Part shown: positions 36,823-46,427 of the stretch, piece by piece | Layout: every line of letters begins with the position of its first letter | Position numbering within the stretch: the first letter of the stretch is position 1 | From: Neisseria chenwenguii | Lineage (GTDB): Bacteria; Pseudomonadota; Gammaproteobacteria; Burkholderiales; Neisseriaceae | Assembly (NCBI RefSeq): GCF_002216145.1 | Contig: NZ_CP022278.1 | Location: forward strand, 2,232,001 to 2,296,000 | Reading direction: 5' to 3' | Length of the DNA stretch: 64,000 nucleotides | Notes under the pieces: model-generated | Told to the model about the DNA's origin: nothing | Databases searched by the model: none | What the model saw: the letters and a program-made list of their open reading frames with translations, nothing else | Made by a program: the position numbers and the translations under genes

Positions 36823-37497
36823 CTAATTGACGTTGGACGTATGGGATTGATAGGCACTGTTTGCGGAATACTTGGCAGGCTGTGTGCCAGAGGACGGGGA
36901 GGTGTTTTTGCCCGATACGGCCGCTATGTTGTTACGACCTGTGTTGTTTGCGTAAGCTGTTTTGCGTTTGAATTCAGTATATAATGCACTCACGTTGCGC
37001 ACATAATTTTGGGTTTCTTTTATATTCGGAACTTTTCTACCGGCTTTCCTTACTCTGCCAGGGCCGGCGTTGTAGGCGGCCAGAGCCAAATCCAAACGCC
37101 CGAAATCACGGAACATCTGACGCAGATAACGGGCACCGGCACGAATGGAAACAGTGGGAATATACAGCTTGTCGGGATGTACGCCCATTCCCCTAGCCGT
37201 ACCGGGCATCACTTGGGTCAGACCTGTTGCCTGCACCCGAGATACAGCCCGATGGTTGTAACTGCTTTCATATGCGATCAAGGCTTTGAGCAACTCAGGT
37301 TCAACCCCTTCCTGTACGGCAATCCGTTCGATAGAAGGAGCGTGCTGCCAGTAGTTTGCAATCATGCGGCGGCATTCGGGTGTGTTGATGTAGCCTTTCA
37401 GGCAGCCTGAGATTTTATCGGCATGTGTCAAGGGAGAAATGAATAAAGTTGTTAATAAAATAAAATATTTTGTACAGGTGAATTTTTTATTTTTCAT
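36823..37497 (-). CDS. Lytic transglycosylase of the secretion/conjugation cluster (LtgX-like)
   Basis: A 224-residue protein with a signal peptide (YFILLTTLFISPLTHADK) and an SLT family-1 domain: catalytic Glu in LLKALIAYESSYNHRAVS near residue 75, GLTQVMPGTARGMGV near residue 91, and LALAAYNAGPGRVRKAG near residue 136. A Ser/Asn-rich tail of about 50 residues follows. It cuts glycan strands so that the secretion machine can cross peptidoglycan. In the gonococcal island the analogous gene starts the tra operon; here it sits beyond traG. Confidence 0.9.
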   Translation of the reverse strand: MKNKKFTCTKYFILLTTLFISPLTHADKISGCLKGYINTPECRRMIANYWQHAPSIERIAVQEGVEPELLKALIAYESSYNHRAVSRVQATGLTQVMPGTARGMGVHPDKLYIPTVSIRAGARYLRQMFRDFGRLDLALAAYNAGPGRVRKAGRKVPNIKETQNYVRNVSALYTEFKRKTAYANNTGRNNIAAVSGKNTSPSSGTQPAKYSANSAYQSHTSNVN

Positions 37498-37555
37498 TGA
37501 TAGGATTCCTTAATTAATTCATTGCTCAATTAACTTGCCAAGCTAGGAAATTCGT

Positions 37556-37717
37556 ATGATTTATGATGAAGACCATATCTTGTGGGGCGCACGTCGGCGC
37601 AAAAAAATCAGAAATGATACTGATGAAATTATTGCTACACTTGCTAAAAACAAATGGCTTCGTTATGCCTTGATTGTGGCATTGAGCTTGGCAGCTATAG
37701 TTGCTATTTGTAGTTGA
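37556..37717 (+). CDS. Small single-span membrane protein
   Basis: A 53-residue frame with a charged N terminus (MIYDEDHILWGARRRKKIRN) and one C-terminal membrane helix (LRYALIVALSLAAIVAICS). TAGGAAAT lies seven bases before the ATG and the next gene follows after 15 bases, so translation is plausible. AT-rich. Positive charges before the helix predict an N-in orientation. Function unknown. Confidence 0.5.
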   Translation: MIYDEDHILWGARRRKKIRNDTDEIIATLAKNKWLRYALIVALSLAAIVAICS

Positions 37718-37732
37718 TGTTGAGGGTAGGTT

Positions 37733-38212
37733 ATGAAACATATCTATTTGGTGCTTTCTTTATTTTTAACCTTAATTTCCTATGAAGTTTCAGCTAGGAA
37801 CTCTAATCTAATTACCCAATTTAATCATACAGGAATTCAAAAGGGAGCAATTTCAGAATCTTGTTATCGTGAACCGTGTGTGGTCGCAAAGGTATTATCT
37901 TTTGAAAATATATCTCATACTGCTAACACGTCTCGGATAAAATTAATTCTGCTAGGAGGGGAAAGAGCGTATGAAAGTAAAAGTGTTAGTTGGAATAAAA
38001 AACCGCACACACTTATTGTTAATTGCTCTTTGTCTCGACCTGTCATTGAAAAAATTGGACAGCAGCCAACACTTATTCCACTAGGAAATCCTTCAGGTGG
38101 GGTGCCTGGTACCCTAGTTGGTAGTGCTGAATTGTATTTGAAAGCATGTCATAATTTTACTGGTACTATAGAGGATGCTGTATCCAGGTTCGGCTATCAA
38201 GTTCAGGAATAA
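37733..38212 (+). CDS. Secreted protein of unknown function
   Basis: A 159-residue protein with a signal peptide (MKHIYLVLSLFLTLISYEVSA), four cysteines (SCYREPC, NCSLSR, KACHNF) and a polar mature part. It is AT-rich compared with the tra genes. It ends 18 bases before a strong terminator shared with the convergent traG. No family recognised; possibly an exclusion or immunity-type accessory protein of the element, which is only a guess from position. Confidence 0.65.
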   Translation: MKHIYLVLSLFLTLISYEVSARNSNLITQFNHTGIQKGAISESCYREPCVVAKVLSFENISHTANTSRIKLILLGGERAYESKSVSWNKKPHTLIVNCSLSRPVIEKIGQQPTLIPLGNPSGGVPGTLVGSAELYLKACHNFTGTIEDAVSRFGYQVQE

Positions 38213-38230
38213 TTTTGAATCTCCCTCAAT

Positions 38231-38255
38231 AGACAGGCCACTTAGTGGCCTGTCT
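38231..38255. terminator. Bidirectional terminator after traG
   Basis: AGACAGGCCACT, then T, then AGTGGCCTGTCT: a perfect palindrome between the convergent secreted-protein gene and the end of traG, with T-rich sequence on the plus side. Confidence 0.85.
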
Positions 38256-38256
38256 G

Positions 38257-41200
38257 TTATTTTGCTGAACGGTCGGTTAATGCTTTTTGCAAGGCATTGT
38301 AAAAGCTATCACGATTGCTGTGTCCTGCCGCATAAGCGGGATCGTTATATCTCCAAGCAATATAGTTGGTTCCCAACACTTTTGTTGCTTCTTGGTAGCT
38401 TACATTTGGATTGTTTAAGAATATTTGTTCCGTTTTGTTATAAGCATTTACATTGCGCATCTCGTGAATTGCAAATGCAACTTGAGCGTTAACCGCAGCT
38501 TGTCCTTGTTTATAACTGCCATCAGAATTCATTAAACCTCTTTCTTTCATCCATGCATCAAGTTGTTTTTCTCTGCCGCTTTGCCATGAAATAATACCTT
38601 TATTTGTTTTATTATTATGATCATCCGTATGTGAGCCACTCATTATGTTTGTACGGAAGCTATTTTCACGACCTACCTCGGCAGTAAATGCAGATGCTTG
38701 AGCATGTGATAATCCATTAGCTCTTGCTGCATCATAAATAGCCAACATGTTGATTTTTTGCTCGCTACTGAGTGATGGGACACGACCTTGACCAACATAA
38801 GATGAACCAGTCTGAGAAAGGAAAGAGCTGTTACCAGTAGTTGAAGCTTGGGTGCTTTCATTGTTACTGGATGTCGTTCCTAGTAATCCTTTTACCTGAC
38901 CGGCTTCTGCCAATGAGGCAAAACGGTTGGCGGCTTCCTGGTTGTTAAATTGGAAGTGGACATGATCTCCTGTCGCTCCATTCTTGCCTTTCCATTCGTA
39001 ATCGACAGAATAGTCTTTTTTCTGGAAGCCGTTATCCTGCATGAGTTTGTGGATGCGCGACTCTGCCTGTTCCCAGTTGGAATGACGTGTACTTAAAGCG
39101 TCCAAGGATTTCCCTTCTTGATCAAGCACCATATCGACTGCTAATCCTTTTGTATGCAGGCTTCTCGGCCTTTCTTCTACATGGTATCGGTCGTTAAATG
39201 CGCTAAATCTGACATCCTGTTGTTGGTTATCAAACAGTTTCTCCATGGCATGGGCAATGGCCAGCGTGCCTTTGTGGGTTTCGATGCCGTTTATTTTCTC
39301 TCCGGCAAATGCTTCATTTCTCTGTAAATGGGTCAAACCTGACCGGCTGGTTGGCAATGCCATTCCGTCCCCGCCATTGCTGGCTGTTGTCGGTACGGAA
39401 TTGGCTATCGGAGCCGCAGGATTTCTGCCGATGATTTCTTCAATCGGTTTGCCGTCTATGGTTTTGGTTGTGTCGGACATATTAAAACCACTCATCATTT
39501 TCTGATTGGCTTCCATCTGTCTGATTTTGGCATTAAGTTCGGGGTTGTTTGTATCGGATAAGCCGGTCGGGCTTGTATCCTGTGTTCCTGTGATGTCTCG
39601 GAGCAAACGTCCCGTACCCAATGAAGCCGCTTCCAGACCGCTGGTCAAATACCCGAGAGCGGCACCACCGTAATCGCCTTTATCCAATTGTTCTCCCGCG
39701 TTATGCCATGCCTTCCACGCATCAGCCTGTGTGTAATCGAAGAATTTCTGCAAAGCAGGGCGGTCATTGACTTCCTTCATAACGCTGTTATTGAATTCGG
39801 TCATTTCGGCTACTCTGGCTCGGTTGTATTCCAAAATCTTCTGACGTTCGGCGGGTGTTAATCCTTCCGGTTGGCTGTGTCCGTTACTGGACAGCGTGTT
39901 GCTGTTTCTCGGATCTCCGAACGATGAAGAGGTACGTCCCTGTGGGTTGGCTGCCTCCAACTGCTCTTTGTTGTTCAGAGGGTTTTGGAAGCTGCCTAAT
40001 TGGCCGGCATTGTCGGATGAAATCTGTTGCTCAATGGTTGCCTGATTGTCGGTACGCATGGTACGGTTCTGCTCCTGTACGGCTAATGCCCCTTGAGCCA
40101 TGTTGGCATAGGCTTGTGCATGTCCGGCCGGATTGGCGGCAGACAATCCATGAAGAGCCGCTAATGCTGCAAAGCGTTCGCTTTCCGTACCTGTCGATAG
40201 TCCTGTCAGAGTACTGAAATATGCGCTGCTGTTGCTGCTGGCAGCCTGCAAGGCTGAACCGGCGGCGGCATCGTATTTGCCCGCCGAGGCTGCGCCTGCC
40301 GATAATTGCTGCTGAGCCAGCACTGCATCATTGGATACCAAGGAAGCGAAACCGGTACGGTTGATACTGGTACTGAATCCGTGGCTGACGGTGTCGCTGG
40401 TTGCCTGTTCGATGCTGCGTGCCTGTTCGCGTGCATCTGACAGGTTTTGGCTGATGGAACTGTTCAATTGGTGCGAGTTCATGGTGCCGAAAGAGGTTTG
40501 GATGCTTTCGGTATTGCCTATATTAGTTCCTTGTGTGAGGTCGTGGCTATTACCTTCGGTATCTTTGTAGGTAACACTATCGCTGATTTCTCCTTTTGCT
40601 CCAATGCTTACAACTTTATCGCCGCTAATGCCTAAAGCAAATTTCTCATTAGCTGCCACGGCATGTTCTCCAGTATGTGCAATACGTGCAACATCTTTAC
40701 CATCCACGGTTTGCGTATAAACAATCCCTGTCTGCGTTACTTTGCCATCGCTGTCGATTTGTGCCAGTGTTCTGCTTTCCGCAGCTCCTTCCATCATCTG
40801 TACTTTGGCTGCAGCGGATGTCCGTGCGCTGTCTATTGCCTGTTGGCTCGTTTGCAGGCTGATGGCGGCAGGATTGGTGGCATCGGCGTTGCTCATGATG
40901 TTTTGGGCGAAATTCTGTGTACCCAAAGTACCGCCGGCGGAACTGTTTTGCAGCATTCTTGCCATACCGACCACTTCGGATTGATCCAGTTGCGGTGCGG
41001 CTTTGCTTTCGTCCACATAATCTTTGCCGCCCATGTTCATCCGCTGTGCCAGCTGCACCATGCCGTAGATGGAACCGCTCAACAGGGACAGCATGACCAG
41101 CGGCGTTGCGGCCATCAGGGTGGAAGCCGATGCCAGCATATCCTGCGTGCTGTTGAAAATACCGTTGATGACCGCCGGCGACAATATCCGACCGGGTTCG

Positions 41201-42798
41201 TCTGATCCGGCAATGGCTAATACCAAGTCGCGCATACGATTGTGGTAGTTTTGCAACATATAGAACGAAATCGCGCTGTTGAGCGGCAGCCAGGAATTGA
41301 TCCATGCGGCAAACAGCAGGTAGGCACCCATGATGCGCATACCGCTCCAGCCCATGGTTAGGATGACAAAAATCATGATAGGGGACATGACGATATAGAT
41401 GAACATCAGGATATTCATGGAGTGTCCCATGAAATTCTGAAACATCGATGCTTCGCCGGCGGCATCGACAGCGGCGCGGTTGCGTGCCTCGGACATCATG
41501 AAAGCCTGTTTGGCGCAATTGGCGTCATTGCTGCCGACACAGCTTTGGACGATGTTGGTAAAGATCATGTTGGCTTCGATTTCCACCGCGCTGACCGCAT
41601 TGGCTGAAGTGAATACTTGAGCCAGTGCGGCGGGCTGCATCTGTCCCTGCTCGATCTGACTACGAACCAGATTGAGCAGGGTATCCGGGTTGCCGACACC
41701 CATGGCATCGGCGGTGCGGGAAGTATCGCCTCTAGCTGCCGCTGCGATAGCTTGCGGCAGCTGGTCAAGTTCGCTCTGTGCGTTTTCGTAACGCTGCGTA
41801 TCGGCTATATGTGTACCTTTGACTGCCGACAGGTTGCGTGTATTGGTGGCGGAAACGGCAGTTTGGGAATAGTTTTTCCCGGGTAGGTTGACAACGTTTT
41901 TCAGCATCATCAGGGAAATGATTTTGCCGGCATCGGAACAGCCGACCAAACCGATGACCGGCGGATCACCCGCCTTGGCGGCAGGTAGTGCGATGCGGAC
42001 CATGCCGGTTTGGTGTCCTCTGGCCATCACATTGAAGATGCCGCCTTTGTCAGCGTCTCCCCAGCGGTCCGACCAGTTGCATACTTGGGAAGCGTTGGCC
42101 AGGTTGGAGAGCATCAGGGTGTTTTCCGGGGCGGAAAACTGGTTTCTCAGGCGCAGTACGGTTTTCAGAGGGCTGAAATAGCCTTCGGCTCCGTGGGTTA
42201 GGATGCCGCCCTCGGTAACAGCTGTACCGCTACCGGTAGCGGCGGTGTCCGGCAGTACCTGCATACCGGTATCGTAGATTTCGGAAACCTTTTTGGAAAT
42301 ATTGGAGAAAAAACCCAACGGCCATGCCACTCCGATGGGTACGTTGTCGATTTTGCGGAAACCGACTGCCCCGGCACCGGCTCCACCGCGCGCGTCGTAA
42401 TAAGACGATACCCATACCGACGTTTTCGGAATGAACAGCGTGGCCACAATCACAATCATCAGAAAAGTATTGGCCGGATCCATGGTGCGTTTGGTAATGA
42501 ACTGGGTCAACATCACGGCTAATGCTATCAATGCTCCCAAGGTCAGCAGGCTGATCAGGGGGGAGCCGGTGCCGGCACCGTTGAAAAACATGGCTACTGC
42601 ATTCAGACCGCGAGCAATCACATCAATGTCGCCGACCACCCATAAGGTAGTGATGTCGCTGTTTCCTTCGGTTTCGATGCTTGCCGGCAGTGCATCTGCC
42701 CATGCGGCCAAAGGTGCCAATATCAGAGTTAGGATGCCCAGATATTTCAGGCAGCCTGAAAAAATTCCTTTTGATTGTCCGATGACATGCTTGTCCAT
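38257..42798 (-). CDS. traG: TraG, F-type secretion protein with two extra C-terminal muralytic-like domains
   Basis: A 1513-residue protein, far longer than F TraG (about 940). Residues 1-470 form the TraG N-terminal region with membrane helices (YLGILTLILAPLAAWA; LISLLTLGALIALAVML; ILMFIYIVMSPIMIFVILTMGW), needed for pilus assembly and mating-pair stabilisation. A long Gln/Ser/Ala-rich region follows. Near residues 1165-1310 is a D,D-peptidase-like (M15) domain with LHTKGLAVDMVLD and GDHVHFQF. Near 1340-1510 is a phage-tail-lysozyme-like domain with FTAEVGRENSF and GIISWQSGREKQ. I infer a TraG able to cut peptidoglycan. Last gene of the tra operon, ending at a strong terminator. Confidence 0.9.
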   Translation of the reverse strand: MDKHVIGQSKGIFSGCLKYLGILTLILAPLAAWADALPASIETEGNSDITTLWVVGDIDVIARGLNAVAMFFNGAGTGSPLISLLTLGALIALAVMLTQFITKRTMDPANTFLMIVIVATLFIPKTSVWVSSYYDARGGAGAGAVGFRKIDNVPIGVAWPLGFFSNISKKVSEIYDTGMQVLPDTAATGSGTAVTEGGILTHGAEGYFSPLKTVLRLRNQFSAPENTLMLSNLANASQVCNWSDRWGDADKGGIFNVMARGHQTGMVRIALPAAKAGDPPVIGLVGCSDAGKIISLMMLKNVVNLPGKNYSQTAVSATNTRNLSAVKGTHIADTQRYENAQSELDQLPQAIAAAARGDTSRTADAMGVGNPDTLLNLVRSQIEQGQMQPAALAQVFTSANAVSAVEIEANMIFTNIVQSCVGSNDANCAKQAFMMSEARNRAAVDAAGEASMFQNFMGHSMNILMFIYIVMSPIMIFVILTMGWSGMRIMGAYLLFAAWINSWLPLNSAISFYMLQNYHNRMRDLVLAIAGSDEPGRILSPAVINGIFNSTQDMLASASTLMAATPLVMLSLLSGSIYGMVQLAQRMNMGGKDYVDESKAAPQLDQSEVVGMARMLQNSSAGGTLGTQNFAQNIMSNADATNPAAISLQTSQQAIDSARTSAAAKVQMMEGAAESRTLAQIDSDGKVTQTGIVYTQTVDGKDVARIAHTGEHAVAANEKFALGISGDKVVSIGAKGEISDSVTYKDTEGNSHDLTQGTNIGNTESIQTSFGTMNSHQLNSSISQNLSDAREQARSIEQATSDTVSHGFSTSINRTGFASLVSNDAVLAQQQLSAGAASAGKYDAAAGSALQAASSNSSAYFSTLTGLSTGTESERFAALAALHGLSAANPAGHAQAYANMAQGALAVQEQNRTMRTDNQATIEQQISSDNAGQLGSFQNPLNNKEQLEAANPQGRTSSSFGDPRNSNTLSSNGHSQPEGLTPAERQKILEYNRARVAEMTEFNNSVMKEVNDRPALQKFFDYTQADAWKAWHNAGEQLDKGDYGGAALGYLTSGLEAASLGTGRLLRDITGTQDTSPTGLSDTNNPELNAKIRQMEANQKMMSGFNMSDTTKTIDGKPIEEIIGRNPAAPIANSVPTTASNGGDGMALPTSRSGLTHLQRNEAFAGEKINGIETHKGTLAIAHAMEKLFDNQQQDVRFSAFNDRYHVEERPRSLHTKGLAVDMVLDQEGKSLDALSTRHSNWEQAESRIHKLMQDNGFQKKDYSVDYEWKGKNGATGDHVHFQFNNQEAANRFASLAEAGQVKGLLGTTSSNNESTQASTTGNSSFLSQTGSSYVGQGRVPSLSSEQKINMLAIYDAARANGLSHAQASAFTAEVGRENSFRTNIMSGSHTDDHNNKTNKGIISWQSGREKQLDAWMKERGLMNSDGSYKQGQAAVNAQVAFAIHEMRNVNAYNKTEQIFLNNPNVSYQEATKVLGTNYIAWRYNDPAYAAGHSNRDSFYNALQKALTDRSAK

Positions 42799-42825
42799 GG
42801 TACGTTAATTCCCGAAGGTTGGTAT

Positions 42826-44361
42826 TTACTGTTGCAGCAGACCGGAATTGTTGCCGGTCAGCATGACCGCTCCGCGTACAAGACGTACGAAGCCCTGTTG
42901 TGCGGCGGAACGGCTGCCGCTGTCCTGATATTTCTGTGCCTGTGCGGCCAGAGTATCCACCTGTTTCTGTTGCGCAGGAGACATGGCCACAATCCGTTTG
43001 CCGTTTGTATCGACGTTGGCCGAATAGGCAACGGATAAGGTTTTATTCATACTCAGTACCAAATCGGCCGCCATCTGTTCTCCGTAAAGCCGTGCAGCGG
43101 CATCGGCAGCCTGAATGGCGGTCTGTCTGCCAGCTTTAGCCGCTTGGCTCAATACGTCGACGCTTTCTTTCGGCAGGCGGCTCAGAAAGGCGGACTGTTC
43201 GGTACTCAGGGTTTGGGTATTGTCGGCAAAATAGGCCATGATGCTGCCGTTCTGTATCTGTGTGGCAATGGAATCCCCCATTTTGTTACCGTCGCCGAAA
43301 GCGGTTTGTTTTCCGATCAGCAGATTAAGGATGTACCGGTGCGTACCGGGGAAGTCCGAATCCGCGGTACTGACGTTTTGGCAGCTGTCCGCCTTTTGGA
43401 TGTCGAAGTCCGAACATTTGTAGCCGCTTAAGGCGGCTCCTGTCGGTGCGCCGTACACGATGTCGTTGAACGTCCAAATCGGAGCGAGCTCCTTGTCGGT
43501 CCGCTCACTCGAGCCTTTGGCAAACCGCCCGCCGGAAGCCGAAGATGAAGCATTGCCGCCGGTCAGGGTAACTTGGGTTCCGTACAGATTCATGGCCATT
43601 TGCAGGAATCCCTGATTTCCACCGTAAGGAGCCGTATCCACCGCACCGTTTCCCGATGCGTTGAATACGCCGGCGGAAACAAGAGTGTTCATCATGTTGT
43701 TGCCGTATTCGGTCGATTTTTCTGCCGCATTGTCAGGGCGGTTGGCGTTTTTTCCGCGGTAGGTGCGGTTGTCGTTGGCTTCGGCAAAGTCTGCGGCTGC
43801 GCCGGATGAGGCAGCCTGAACCGCTTCTGCGGAGCTTTTGCCATCGTCGCCGAATGCTGAGGGATTACGCTGCCCGCGTGCCCAATCCACCGCGGCCATG
43901 CCGATTTGACAGGTATTTTTGGCGTAGCTGTTGATTTTAGTAGTCCAGTCCTGCAAGCCGGACATGATGTTCTGACAGGGCGGGCACAAATTATCCATAG
44001 CGATTTTGAGGGCGTAGCCGGTACCGTTGGCGATGATTGCCCGTATCAGGTTTTGTGTATTTTTCGCCGAAATCATCGAAAAACTGCCGAAATAGGCATC
44101 AATGCCGCCGCAGCCCGCCGAAATGCGGGGTGGGTCGAAAGCCAAGATGTTGAAGCTGCGTACGGGGGAACGTACCGACAAACCGCCCAGCGTACCACCG
44201 TAGTTATCGTTGACTCCGCCCAAAGAGGGGGAGGTCTGGTTCCACATGGCATCCATGCCTTTGGCAATGTCTGCCTTGGCATCGGCTGTGGCCAGCCATA
44301 AAGATAATACGGCGATGGTGGGGACGGCATACTGCTGCAATAAATTACGGGTGGATTTCAT
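42826..44361 (-). CDS. traH: TraH, F-type conjugation pilus assembly protein
   Basis: A 511-residue periplasmic protein (signal AVPTIAVLSLWLATADAKAD) with TraH hallmarks: FDPPRISAGCGGIDAYFGSFSMI near residue 76, NTQNLIRAIIANGTGYALKI near residue 100, and the cysteine pairs LCPPCQNIMSGLQDW and KNTCQIG. Clear resemblance runs over most of its length, including GTHRYILNLLIGKQTAFGDG. TraH works with TraF, TraU and TraW in the outer ring of the apparatus. Ten bases separate it from traF and 27 from traG. Confidence 0.95.
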   Translation of the reverse strand: MKSTRNLLQQYAVPTIAVLSLWLATADAKADIAKGMDAMWNQTSPSLGGVNDNYGGTLGGLSVRSPVRSFNILAFDPPRISAGCGGIDAYFGSFSMISAKNTQNLIRAIIANGTGYALKIAMDNLCPPCQNIMSGLQDWTTKINSYAKNTCQIGMAAVDWARGQRNPSAFGDDGKSSAEAVQAASSGAAADFAEANDNRTYRGKNANRPDNAAEKSTEYGNNMMNTLVSAGVFNASGNGAVDTAPYGGNQGFLQMAMNLYGTQVTLTGGNASSSASGGRFAKGSSERTDKELAPIWTFNDIVYGAPTGAALSGYKCSDFDIQKADSCQNVSTADSDFPGTHRYILNLLIGKQTAFGDGNKMGDSIATQIQNGSIMAYFADNTQTLSTEQSAFLSRLPKESVDVLSQAAKAGRQTAIQAADAAARLYGEQMAADLVLSMNKTLSVAYSANVDTNGKRIVAMSPAQQKQVDTLAAQAQKYQDSGSRSAAQQGFVRLVRGAVMLTGNNSGLLQQ

Positions 44362-44371
44362 GATGTGTCCT

Positions 44372-45358
44372 TTACATTTTTCTGCGGATCATTTCGTTCA
44401 GCATTTTGACCAGTTCGTCCGGGTTGTCCGGGTTGCGCATCCGGTTTTTGGCTTCCGCCATGTCCTGTGCCGACAGAATGCCCCTGTCTTGCAGTTTGGC
44501 CAGATTGCTCAGTTCGGGATCGGCCAGTTTCATGTCGACGGCCGCCAAAACAATTTTTTCTTCCAATTCGGATTGGGCCATCGCACCGTGGGCAACGATG
44601 GCCATTTTTTCAGGAGGGGCGACCAAAACCACCGCAGGTGTCAGTTTGATGCCCAAGGTGCGTGCACGCTCGGCGTTACGGTCGTAGCGTATCTGTGCTG
44701 CGGTCATACCCGGGATGATGCCGCCGTCCGTACTGATGTAATGGACGGTCAGACCGTGTTTCTGTGCCAGTAGTCGGGTGGTTTCGTATTGGCTGTGGCA
44801 GAACGAACATTTAGAATCAAAAAACATCCACAAACCGGCTTTGCCTTTCAGGTCGCGGATGATGCCGTCTTTGGCCTGGGCAACCCGCGATAATGCCTGC
44901 GCCCGCGCCATGGACGAAATCGGAAAGCGTACCGATTCGTCCAACATCGGATCGTTCTGTACCACTTTTTCACTCATGTTTGCGAAGTTGGTGGACATGT
45001 CCGACATAACGCGTTCCATGTATTTATAGGCACGGACGTTTTCTTCGGTCGGATTTGTGATGGCACGTTCCAGAAGTACCTGAAGATTCTTCCGTACCCA
45101 CGGTGCAGAAAACGGTTCGTCATCCTGCTTTACCTCGGCAGGTTTATCCGCTTTGGCAGGAGCAGGTTTTTGCGGGACAGGTTCTGGTTTGGGTTTGGCC
45201 TGTTCCTGTTTCTGAGGTGTGGGGTCTTCGTACCAAAACCAGCCTTGAGGTTGTGCTTTCCGGTAGGCATTGTCGGCATACACCGGTAAAGTCGATACGG
45301 TTGCGGCGGTAACCGCCAAGACGGCTGCCGTTGCGGCCGTTTTCAGTTTTTTGTTCAT
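44372..45358 (-). CDS. traF: TraF, thioredoxin-like F-type assembly protein
   Basis: A 328-residue periplasmic protein with signal peptide (AAVLAVTAATVSTLPVYADN), then QPQGWFWYEDPTP, equivalent to the conserved GWxWY motif of TraF. A Pro/Lys-rich linker follows. The C-terminal thioredoxin fold has LWMFFDSKCSFCHSQYETTRLL near residue 180, keeping a CxxC that F TraF lacks but TrbB has. It may therefore combine structural and disulfide-exchange roles. GGGAGG precedes the ATG. Confidence 0.9.
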   Translation of the reverse strand: MNKKLKTAATAAVLAVTAATVSTLPVYADNAYRKAQPQGWFWYEDPTPQKQEQAKPKPEPVPQKPAPAKADKPAEVKQDDEPFSAPWVRKNLQVLLERAITNPTEENVRAYKYMERVMSDMSTNFANMSEKVVQNDPMLDESVRFPISSMARAQALSRVAQAKDGIIRDLKGKAGLWMFFDSKCSFCHSQYETTRLLAQKHGLTVHYISTDGGIIPGMTAAQIRYDRNAERARTLGIKLTPAVVLVAPPEKMAIVAHGAMAQSELEEKIVLAAVDMKLADPELSNLAKLQDRGILSAQDMAEAKNRMRNPDNPDELVKMLNEMIRRKM

Positions 45359-45379
45359 ATCGTCGCCTCCCCTGTTGTG

Positions 45380-46396
45380 TCAGCGTTGCGGGATTTCGGT
45401 ATTAATCGGCTGTTTCCAGTCAAAGGATTTCGGAACCGTGCCGTGGGTGCTGAGCCAGCTGCGTGTCTGCGAGCGTACCTGTTGCTGTTTGGCGACGGGC
45501 AGGGCTGTCATAGCTTTCTCTGCCTGGCGGCTGTACCGTTTGTTTACCATGGCTGCAATCGTCCACCACTTAGCGGCATCGACCGGATTGGCTTCGCGCA
45601 GCTTATCACCGCTGCCTTGGTATTTGGCCAAAGCCACCATGGCTCCGACATGCCAGCGGTTGGCGGCGTTCAACAGGACGGGGTAGGCGCGATAGGGGTT
45701 CTGTACTCCTCCTTTGCCGTTCAATATCGCCATACCGTATCCGTACAGTCCTTCGGCTTCATTGGCTTTGGCAGCACGCTCCCAATACTCCAATGCTTCT
45801 TTTTCGTTTTTGGCAACTCCGTAACCGCGTTCCAAAATCTGGGCAATATAAACGGTCGCAGGCCAAAATACTCGATGCTGGCCCGGTGCGCGGTAGGCAC
45901 TCTCCGCAGCCCTGAACCAGCGCAGGGCCTCCGCACCATTGGCCGCTACTCCTTGGCCGTAGTAGTAAACCAGCCCCATGTTGTAGGCAGCCATATAGTT
46001 GCCGTTGATGTCCGCCAGGCGGCCTTTATCCATGCGTTTGGCCGACAGGTTGTAGGCTTTAATCGCTGTGGACATGTCCGGCTTGCCGCCCGAACCGGGT
46101 AATTTGCCGGTATGGGCAAGATAGCCGTACTGTAATGCCGCCCAGCGGTTGCCGCTGTTGGCGGATTTTTTCAGTTCGGTAACGGCGGACGCATTGCCCG
46201 ACTGTACCTGACGGTACAGATCCAGCGCATAGCTTTGGTCGCGCTGCCAAATCCGTTGCCCGCTTTCTGTTTGGGCGGTGCGAGCCTGCTGTCGGCTGCC
46301 GTGCAGACCGCTGCTGCCGAATACTTTGCCCGTATCCGCATGAACCGGAAAAACCGCCAAGGCGGTTACCAAAAAAACGGAAAATTTGTATTTCAT
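45380..46396 (-). CDS. Sel1/TPR-repeat periplasmic protein within the tra operon
   Basis: A 338-residue secreted protein (signal FSVFLVTALAVFPVHAD) with several Sel1-like repeats: NRWAALQYGYLAHTGKLPG, YNMGLVYYYGQGVAANGAEALRWFRAAE, ILERGYGVAKNEKEALEYWERAAK, GYGMAILNGKGGVQN and MVALAKYQGSG. Such solenoids bind partner proteins. It occupies the position between traU and traF where trbC and traN stand in the gonococcal island. It is not a TraN, which is large and cysteine-rich. I started it at the ATG that gives the signal peptide. Confidence 0.8.
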   Translation of the reverse strand: MKYKFSVFLVTALAVFPVHADTGKVFGSSGLHGSRQQARTAQTESGQRIWQRDQSYALDLYRQVQSGNASAVTELKKSANSGNRWAALQYGYLAHTGKLPGSGGKPDMSTAIKAYNLSAKRMDKGRLADINGNYMAAYNMGLVYYYGQGVAANGAEALRWFRAAESAYRAPGQHRVFWPATVYIAQILERGYGVAKNEKEALEYWERAAKANEAEGLYGYGMAILNGKGGVQNPYRAYPVLLNAANRWHVGAMVALAKYQGSGDKLREANPVDAAKWWTIAAMVNKRYSRQAEKAMTALPVAKQQQVRSQTRSWLSTHGTVPKSFDWKQPINTEIPQR

Positions 46397-46427
46397 ATTG
46401 ACATTGCCTTCTTGTGGAATTGATCTG

